This document shows, piece by piece, positions 1-4,344 of a DNA stretch of 5,710 nucleotides (position 1 is the first letter of the stretch; each line of letters opens with the position of its first letter). Origin of the DNA: an uncultured Myxococcales bacterium (lineage in GTDB: Bacteria > Myxococcota_A > UBA9042); assembly GCA_903917305.1 (NCBI GenBank), contig CAIXAA010000071.1, forward strand, positions 1 through 5,710. The letters are read 5' to 3'. The position numbers and the translations under genes are program-made. The notes below the pieces were generated by a model. The model saw only the letters and a program-made list of their open reading frames with translations. It searched no databases and was not told the origin of the DNA.

Positions 1-97
1 CAATCGTCGTCACGCGAGGCCTCGCCAGCAGTTGGATGGCGCGAGGGCCGCCAGCGCGCTATCCTAGCGACCGCATCGGCAAACGAATAGCGAAGGA
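1..97. other. Leader upstream of the radical SAM gene
   Basis: No gene is supported here. The stretch lies ahead of the radical SAM gene. An in-frame TAG at 65-67 stops that reading frame from extending upstream. It holds a -10-like TATCCT at 60-65 without a good -35 at normal spacing; the nearest candidate, TTGGAT at 32-37, is 22 bp away, which is too far. The -10-like box lies inside a short perfect inverted repeat (CGCTA, TCC spacer, TAGCG; 57-69). The only open frame across the region (from an ATG at 36) gives Arg-rich, low-complexity protein and looks like a shadow of the radical SAM gene. Confidence 0.5.
60..65 (+). promoter_or_regulatory. Weak -10-like box (TATCCT)
   Basis: TATCCT matches 4 of 6 positions of the sigma-70 -10 consensus. 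It would start transcription near base 72, giving a leader of about 26 nt before the GTG at 98. No convincing -35 is present, so this is a suggestion only. Confidence 0.2.
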
Positions 98-98
98 G
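93..98 (+). promoter_or_regulatory. Shine-Dalgarno AAGGAG overlapping the GTG start
   Basis: AAGGAG is a strong ribosome binding site sequence, but its last G is also the first base of the only conventional start codon in this frame (GTG at 98). There is therefore no spacer between site and start. Optimal spacing would place initiation near 104-108, where the in-frame codons are GAG and ATC, followed by CTG at 110. Either the site is used poorly, a non-standard codon is used, or initiation is at GTG 170. Confidence 0.5.
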
Positions 99-952
99 TG
101 TGCGAGATCCTGGACCTCACCCTGCCCGCTCCGCCCGCGCCGACCTGCGATGGCCGCATCGATCCGAAGGTGCACACGGCGCTGGCGACCGAGACCATCT
201 ACGGTCCGGTGCCGTCGCGCCGCTACGGCAACACGCTCGGGCTGAATTTGCTGCCATCTGCGCATAAGCGCTGCACTTTGCGCTGCACCTACTGCCAGCT
301 GGGACCTGAAGGCAAGGCGGAGACGCCCTACCCGACCGTGGCGCAATTCGAGGGCGAGCTGCGGGGCGCTCTGGAATACCTGAACGCTCACGGCGACTTT
401 CGCGGAATGGTGCTGCACGGCCTGGTGCTGAGCGGCAACGGCGAGACGACCATGCATCCGGAGCTGGGTGCGGCCATCGACGTCTTGCTCAGGCTGCGGG
501 CGGAGTTGGCGCCGGGCGTGCCGACGATCCTGCTGACGGGCGGCACGGAGCTGGGGCGGCCCGAGGTGCGCGCGGCGGTGGCGCGGCTCGACGAGGTCGC
601 GGTCAAGCTGGACGCAGGGACGCAAAAGACCTTTGAGCGCCTGAACATGCCGATCACGCCGATCACCATCCGCTCGATTGCGGAGGCGGCGGCGCTGTTG
701 CCCAACGCCGTGGTGCAGACGTTGCTGGTGCACGGAAGCGTCGACAATACGGTGGCTTCGGAGATCGACCCCTGGCTGGAGCTGGTGCGCATCGCACGGC
801 CCAAGCGCGTCGACCTCTACACGCTGGCGCGGCCGCCGATCGAGAAGAAGCTGCGCAGCGTGCCGGCGCCGGTGCTCGAGGCGATTGCGCAACGGGTGCG
901 ACAAGAGTTGTCGATTCCGTGCCGCGTGTTCGCAGAGGGCTTGAACGATTAG
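98..952 (+). CDS. Radical SAM protein, COG0731 (wyosine synthase-like) type
   Basis: A 284-residue cytoplasmic iron-sulfur enzyme. The radical SAM cluster motif is clear: CTLRCTYCQLG with C59, C63 and C66 (CX3CX2C), which binds a 4Fe-4S cluster that reductively cleaves S-adenosylmethionine. Other family marks are YGPVPSRR at residues 35-42, the SAM-binding GNGETT at 113-118, KLDAGTQKTFERLN at 170-183, and YTLARPP at 241-247. These are typical of COG0731, a family named for archaeal TYW1-like tRNA-wyosine enzymes; the bacterial members have no settled substrate, so I give no specific reaction. Residues 1-32 precede the conserved core and look like an unstructured Pro/Ala-rich extension. GTG 98 is the only standard start before the upstream in-frame stop, but ribosome binding site spacing is wrong; GTG 170 would remove 24 residues and keep the whole core. 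The gene converges on the reductase gene with overlapping stops. Family call is firm; substrate and start are not. Confidence 0.93.
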   Translation: MCEILDLTLPAPPAPTCDGRIDPKVHTALATETIYGPVPSRRYGNTLGLNLLPSAHKRCTLRCTYCQLGPEGKAETPYPTVAQFEGELRGALEYLNAHGDFRGMVLHGLVLSGNGETTMHPELGAAIDVLLRLRAELAPGVPTILLTGGTELGRPEVRAAVARLDEVAVKLDAGTQKTFERLNMPITPITIRSIAEAAALLPNAVVQTLLVHGSVDNTVASEIDPWLELVRIARPKRVDLYTLARPPIEKKLRSVPAPVLEAIAQRVRQELSIPCRVFAEGLND

Positions 953-1797
953 CTTTTCTTGGGCTTCATGGCCGCCATCATCGCCTTGAGCTGGGCGCGC
1001 GGCTGGTCCGTCATGCGGCTGAACTCCTGCCCGGCCTTGAGCACCTCGCCGCCGTCGAAGACGACGCACTCGCCGGTCATGAAGGCGGCCATCGGCGACA
1101 ACAGAAATGCAGCCAGATCCGCAAGTTCTTCCGGGCGGCCGAAGCGACCGAGGGGAATCTGCTTCTTGGCATCCTCCAGCATCTGCGGCGGCATCAGGCG
1201 GCCGAACGCGCCTTCGGTGGGGAACGGACCGGGCGCGATGCCGTTGAGGCGAATGCCGTAGGTGGCCCACTCGACGGCGAGCGACTTCATCATGGCGAGC
1301 ACGCCGGCCTTGGCGGCGGCGCTGGGCACGACGAAGGCCGAGCCGGTCCATGCGTAGGTCGTGAGGATGTTCAGGACGTTGCCGCCGCTCTCGCGCGCGA
1401 TCCAGCGGCGGCCGAGCTCCGTGGTGCAGTGGAACGTGCCGCCGAGGACGATCTGGACGACGGCGCCAAAGGCGGCGGGCGACAGGTCTTCGGTGGGCGC
1501 GAGGAAGTTGCCGGCGGCGTTGTTGACCAGCGCCGTCACGGGGCCGAGCTCGCGTTCGATGGCGTCGACGGCAGCGGCGACGGCGGCGGGGTCGCGGACG
1601 TCGCATTGGGCAAACGCCGCGCGGCCGCCGGCGGCGGTGATGGCGGCGACGGTCTCTTGCAGCGGCTCCAAACGGCGGCCGGCGACGCCGATGGCGGCAC
1701 CGAGGCTGGCGCAGCGTTCGGCCATCGCGCGGCCCAGGCCGGTGCCGCCGCCGGTGATGAGAATCGTCTGGCTGGCCAGGAGGTTGGGCTGGAACAT
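949..1797 (-). CDS. 2,4-dienoyl-CoA reductase, DECR1-like short-chain dehydrogenase
   Basis: A 282-residue NADP-type short-chain dehydrogenase/reductase. It probably reduces 2,4-dienoyl-CoA to 3-enoyl-CoA, an auxiliary step of beta-oxidation of polyunsaturated fatty acids in the cytoplasm. Visible motifs are the nucleotide-binding TGGGTGLG (15-22), AGRR (39-42) suiting NADPH, CDVRD (65-69), and NNAAGNF (92-98). The active site matches mitochondrial DECR1 as I remember it rather than the usual YxxxK layout: N97, Y148, S159 and K163, with Tyr and Lys 15 residues apart as in DECR1 (Y199/K214). Further matches include FVVPSA (155-160), PGP (189-191), GAF (196-198) and FDGGE (247-251). At 116-121 this protein reads IVLGGT where DECR1 has IVLNGT, so a helix asparagine is glycine. 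Start is ATG 1797: GAGG lies 6 nt upstream and residues 1-10 lead straight into the Rossmann fold. An upstream extension to 2013 would only add Arg/Thr/Gly repeats from the hexamer array. A trans-2-enoyl-CoA reductase of the related PECR type is the main alternative. Confidence 0.88.
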   Translation of the reverse strand: MFQPNLLASQTILITGGGTGLGRAMAERCASLGAAIGVAGRRLEPLQETVAAITAAGGRAAFAQCDVRDPAAVAAAVDAIERELGPVTALVNNAAGNFLAPTEDLSPAAFGAVVQIVLGGTFHCTTELGRRWIARESGGNVLNILTTYAWTGSAFVVPSAAAKAGVLAMMKSLAVEWATYGIRLNGIAPGPFPTEGAFGRLMPPQMLEDAKKQIPLGRFGRPEELADLAAFLLSPMAAFMTGECVVFDGGEVLKAGQEFSRMTDQPRAQLKAMMAAMKPKKS

Positions 1798-1803
1798 GGG
1801 TGG

Positions 1804-1807
1804 CCTC
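1804..1807 (-). promoter_or_regulatory. Ribosome binding site of the reductase gene
   Basis: On the minus strand GAGG is followed by the 6-nt spacer CCACCC and then ATG. This normal spacing supports the start at 1797 over the longer open frame that runs back through the repeat array. Confidence 0.6.
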
Positions 1808-1810
1808 GGT

Positions 1811-1822
1811 GGTTCGGGTTCG
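1811..1822. repeat. Two tandem GGTTCG hexamers
   Basis: Two perfect GGTTCG units that match the commonest unit of the larger array at 1858-1941 but sit in a different phase, separated from it by about 35 bp of non-repetitive DNA. They fall within the presumed 5' leader of the reductase transcript. Confidence 0.7.
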
Positions 1823-1825
1823 GCG

Positions 1826-1831
1826 AGTTTA
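1826..1831 (-). promoter_or_regulatory. Possible -10 box (TAAACT) for the reductase gene
   Basis: Read on the minus strand, TAAACT matches 4 of 6 consensus -10 positions and stands out as the only AT-rich spot in the spacer. It would give a leader of roughly 20 nt. The matching -35 position (about 1849-1854) has no recognisable consensus and lies directly beside the hexamer array. Confidence 0.3.
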
Positions 1832-1857
1832 GCGCGGCAGGAAGCGGAGCGGTAGCC

Positions 1858-1941
1858 GGAGCCGGTCCCGGTTCGGGTTCCGGTCCCGGTTCGGGTCCCG
1901 GTTCGGGTCCCGGTTCGGGTTCCGGTTCGGGTTCCGGTTCG
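1858..1941. repeat. Hexanucleotide tandem array, 14 units
   Basis: Fourteen head-to-tail hexamers in unbroken phase. The first is GGAGCC; the other 13 are GGTCCC, GGTTCG or GGTTCC, so the consensus is GGTYCS. GGTTCG occupies about every second unit, giving a 12-bp higher-order period (GGTTCG paired with GGTCCC in the middle, GGTTCG with GGTTCC at the right end). Neighbouring units form repeated short hairpins (CCCG-GTT-CGGG). The array is non-coding in the accepted gene models; on paper it could encode Gly/Ser/Pro, Arg/Thr/Gly or Glu/Pro repeats in different frames. It occupies over 40% of the divergent promoter region. Such arrays usually arise by replication slippage; a regulatory role is possible but not shown. 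Confidence 0.95.
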
Positions 1942-1981
1942 TGTCTCGACGCTGGACCCGCACAAGCATCTGCGCCATTCT

Positions 1982-1988
1982 CCCCCCC
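1982..1988 (+). repeat. C7 homopolymer before the mannosidase ribosome binding site
   Basis: Seven consecutive C residues end two bases before the GGAGG ribosome binding site of the mannosidase gene. CTCC at 1980-1983 could pair with GGAG at 1991-1994, a weak 4-bp stem that would partly cover the site. Confidence 0.6.
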
Positions 1989-1990
1989 GC

Positions 1991-1995
1991 GGAGG
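1991..1995 (+). promoter_or_regulatory. Ribosome binding site of the mannosidase gene
   Basis: GGAGG followed by the 5-nt spacer TCCTG and ATG at 2001. It settles the start in favour of 2001 over the in-frame GTG at 1941, which lies in the repeat array and would bury the lipoprotein signal. Confidence 0.85.
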
Positions 1996-2000
1996 TCCTG

Positions 2001-4331
2001 ATGCTGCAACCAAGGTTCGCGATCCTGTGCCTGACCCTGGCCGCGTGCTCGCAGGCCGCCGCGCCGGCCCACACCGCCGATGTCACCGCGGCGGCCGATG
2101 CCAGCACGACCGACATCGTTCGTCCGCCGCGCACGCCGCCCGATCGCACGCCGTACGCGCACCCGATCGTCGGCACGCAAGGACAAGGCAACACGATTCC
2201 GGGTGCTTGCGTGCCGCATGGCATGGTCAAGGTCAGCCCCGACACGGAGAACGGCGGCGGCAGCATCGTCGGCTACGAGTACACCTCCACGAAACTGCAG
2301 GGCTTTGCCCACACGGAACTGGAAGGACCGGGCGGCTCGGCCTACGGCTACGGCCACATCCTGGTCACGCCCGTCGTTGGCAAGGTCGCACCGGGCCTGG
2401 ACAAGAACGCCAGCGGCTTCTCGCATGACGGCGAGGTCGCGGCGCCGGGCTACTACAAGGTCAAGCTGGACAACGGCGTCACCGCCGAGTTGACCGCGTC
2501 GGCGCACGGCGGGTTGCACCGCTACACCTTTCCGCAAAGTGACGCTTCACACATCGTGATCGATATCGGCCATACCAGAGGCGATTCCCGCGGCGGACAC
2601 ATCGAAGTCCTCGGCACCGACAGCGCGCGCGGCTACGGTGACTACTCGGTCTGGCCGCTTTTGACCGGCTTGCTGGACGGCTGGGACAAGGGCACGACCG
2701 GGCTGACGCGCATCTGGTTCTCGGCGAAATTCAGCAAGCCTTTCAAGACTTCCGGCACGTGGCACGGCGACGCTTCAGGCGCGGACCTCAGCACCGATGG
2801 CGTGAACATCGGCGCCTGGTTCGACTTCGCCACCACCGACGGCGAAGCCATCGAGGTTCGCGTCGCGCTCTCGTACATCTCGGCGGAGCAGGCGGACAAG
2901 AACCTTGCGAAAGAATTGCTGACTCCGACCTTCGAGGCCGCTCGGCAGACGGCGGCGAGCGGCTGGAACGACCTGCTGGCACGCGTCGAGGTCGAAGGGC
3001 CCTCGGATGTCGACAAAACGCGTTTCTACACAGCGCTTTACCACGCATTCCTTCAACCATCGGACTACACCGAGGATGGCCAGTTCTGGGATGGCGGCGA
3101 CGGCACCGGCAAGGTGCGCGACACGGGCGGCCGCCGCTACTTCGCCGACGACTGGTGCATGTGGGACACCGCCAAGACGACGCATCCGCTGCTGACGCTG
3201 CTGGAACCGGATGCGGCGCAAGACATGGTGCAGTCGATGGTCTGGCACTACGAGTCGGCCGGCTGGTTCAGCAAGTGCAGCTGGAACGCCACCGGCGATT
3301 CCCGCGTGATGACAGCCAACTCGCCGTTCTGCGTGGTCGCGGACGCCTGGGTCAAGGGGCTGCGCAACTTCGACGAGAAGACCGCCTGGCAGGCCATCTG
3401 GAAGGGCGCGACGCAGGACAGCACGACGCCCATGGATGCGGGCGCTTGCGGCTACCTCGACCAGGGCACGCCGGCCGCCTATGTCGCGAACGGCTGGGTG
3501 CCCAAGGAGTGCGACAACGGGCAAGCGGCGTCGATGACGCTCGAATACGCCTACAACGACTGGTGCGCGGCGCAAGTGGCTGATGGTGTGAAGGAAACAT
3601 CGGCGCGCGACACGCTGCTGGCGCGGGCGAAGAACTACAAGAACGTCTGGAATCCGGCGCACGGCTTCATGCAACTGCGCAGGATCAATGGCGAATGGGT
3701 GGAACCCTTCGATCCGACCGCCGTGTCCGGCTTCACCGAGGCCAACTCCTGGATCTACTCGTGGTACGCGCCGCACGACATCTGCGGGCTCATCGACCTG
3801 ATGGGCGGCAAGGACGCGTTCGTGGCGAAGCTGGATTCCTTCTTTGGCGACGGGCACTTCGACGTGACCAACGAGCCGGACTTCCACGTGCCCTGGATGT
3901 ACGTCGATGCCGGACAACCGCAGAAGACGCAGGCACTTGTCCGCAAGTTGATGACAGATCACTTCAAGGATGTGCCAGATGGCCTGCCCGGCAATGACGA
4001 TTCTGGCGCGACGTCCGCTTGGTTCGTGTTTGCCGCGCTGGGTCTCTACCCGATGGCGCCCGGCGAGGCGTGGTACCACATCAGCAGCCCGCTGTTCGAC
4101 CGCGCGACGCTGTACCTGGAGCCGAAGTTTGCGGACAGCAAGACCTTTGTCATCGAGGCCCAGGGCAACAGCGAAGCGAACGTCTACATCCAGTCCGCGA
4201 CCTTGAACGGCAAGCCGCTGACGCAAGCGCGCATTCGCCACGAGGACATCGTCGCGGGCGGCAAGCTCGTGCTCGTCATGGGCGCCGCGCCGTCGTCGTG
4301 GGCGGCAGAAGGCCTCTGCCAGAAACCGTAG
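2001..4331 (+). CDS. GH92 family alpha-mannosidase, lipoprotein
   Basis: A 776-residue exported glycoside hydrolase of family 92, calcium-dependent exo-alpha-mannosidases that invert the anomeric centre and trim mannose from high-mannose N-glycans or fungal mannans. Residues 1-16 are a lipoprotein signal with lipobox LAAC; C16 would be acylated, and Ser at +2 suits the outer membrane by the E. coli rule. An Ala/Pro/Thr linker runs to about 50. The N-terminal beta-sandwich starts at HPIVGTQGQGNTIPGA (54-69) and includes PHGMVKVSPD (72-81), GYEY (91-94) and GFAHTELEGPG (101-111). The (alpha/alpha)6 barrel includes WDT (388-390), HPLLTLLEP (395-403), TLEYAYNDW (513-521), GFTEANSW (577-584), NEP (624-626), AGQPQKTQ (637-644) and GLPGNDDSGATSAW (661-674). 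E580 fits the general acid and D666/D667 the catalytic-base pair described for Bacteroides GH92 enzymes. The usual YIQSATLNGKPL (729-740) and HEDI (747-750) end the protein. Length is normal and the gene intact. Nine cysteines besides C16 could form disulfides. Exact linkage specificity cannot be read from sequence; alpha-1,2 is commonest. Confidence 0.95.
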   Translation: MLQPRFAILCLTLAACSQAAAPAHTADVTAAADASTTDIVRPPRTPPDRTPYAHPIVGTQGQGNTIPGACVPHGMVKVSPDTENGGGSIVGYEYTSTKLQGFAHTELEGPGGSAYGYGHILVTPVVGKVAPGLDKNASGFSHDGEVAAPGYYKVKLDNGVTAELTASAHGGLHRYTFPQSDASHIVIDIGHTRGDSRGGHIEVLGTDSARGYGDYSVWPLLTGLLDGWDKGTTGLTRIWFSAKFSKPFKTSGTWHGDASGADLSTDGVNIGAWFDFATTDGEAIEVRVALSYISAEQADKNLAKELLTPTFEAARQTAASGWNDLLARVEVEGPSDVDKTRFYTALYHAFLQPSDYTEDGQFWDGGDGTGKVRDTGGRRYFADDWCMWDTAKTTHPLLTLLEPDAAQDMVQSMVWHYESAGWFSKCSWNATGDSRVMTANSPFCVVADAWVKGLRNFDEKTAWQAIWKGATQDSTTPMDAGACGYLDQGTPAAYVANGWVPKECDNGQAASMTLEYAYNDWCAAQVADGVKETSARDTLLARAKNYKNVWNPAHGFMQLRRINGEWVEPFDPTAVSGFTEANSWIYSWYAPHDICGLIDLMGGKDAFVAKLDSFFGDGHFDVTNEPDFHVPWMYVDAGQPQKTQALVRKLMTDHFKDVPDGLPGNDDSGATSAWFVFAALGLYPMAPGEAWYHISSPLFDRATLYLEPKFADSKTFVIEAQGNSEANVYIQSATLNGKPLTQARIRHEDIVAGGKLVLVMGAAPSSWAAEGLCQKP

Positions 4332-4335
4332 AATT

Positions 4336-4339
4336 GGAG
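4336..4339 (+). promoter_or_regulatory. Ribosome binding site of the kinase gene
   Basis: GGAG followed by the 5-nt spacer CGATC and ATG at 4345. It lies within the 13-bp gap after the mannosidase stop, so no separate promoter or terminator fits between the two genes. Confidence 0.75.
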
Positions 4340-4344
4340 CGATC

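Larger units (their letters stand above)
1798..2000. other. Divergent intergenic region with hexamer arrays
   Basis: This 203-bp spacer separates the leftward reductase and rightward mannosidase genes and must hold both 5' control regions. Left to right on the + strand it contains the reductase ribosome binding site, two GGTTCG hexamers, a possible leftward -10, a 14-unit hexamer array, a weak rightward promoter candidate (TGGACC 1953-1958, 17-bp spacer, CATTCT 1976-1981), a C7 tract, and the mannosidase ribosome binding site. Open frames through it are artefacts: a hexamer array without stops keeps every frame open. Confidence 0.8.

Noticed and set aside
949..960. Bidirectional terminator between the convergent genes
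   Set aside because: The stops overlap and the local sequence has no GC-rich hairpin followed by a T run; the short TTTTCTT after the stop has no stem before it.
59..1606. 515-codon open frame on the minus strand opposite the radical SAM and reductase genes
   Set aside because: Its product is extremely Arg/Gln/Ala-rich with no recognisable domain and it overlaps two well-supported genes; this is typical of shadow frames in high-GC DNA.
1858..1941. CRISPR array, or T-arm of a tRNA suggested by GGTTCG
   Set aside because: Units are 6 bp with no unique spacers, so it is not CRISPR. GGTTCG resembles a tRNA T-loop by chance; there is no cloverleaf, anticodon arm or acceptor stem.
1941..2000. Upstream GTG start adding 20 residues to the mannosidase
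   Set aside because: It begins in the repeat array, lacks a ribosome binding site, and would place charged residues before a clean lipoprotein signal peptide that starts at 2001 behind GGAGG.
919..2001. Plus-strand open frame antisense to the reductase and running through the hexamer array, ending in Gly-Ser-Gly-Pro repeats
   Set aside because: The Gly/Ser/Pro tail is just the hexamer array read in one frame, and the rest is antisense to a firm short-chain dehydrogenase gene.
1798..2013. N-terminal extension of the reductase containing Arg-Thr-Gly-Thr repeats
   Set aside because: The extension is encoded by the repeat array, lies before a normal ribosome binding site and ATG at 1797, and has no counterpart in the enzyme family. 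Part of it also overlaps the mannosidase start.
4332..4344. Independent promoter or terminator between the mannosidase and kinase genes
   Set aside because: Only 13 bp is available and most of it is the kinase ribosome binding site.
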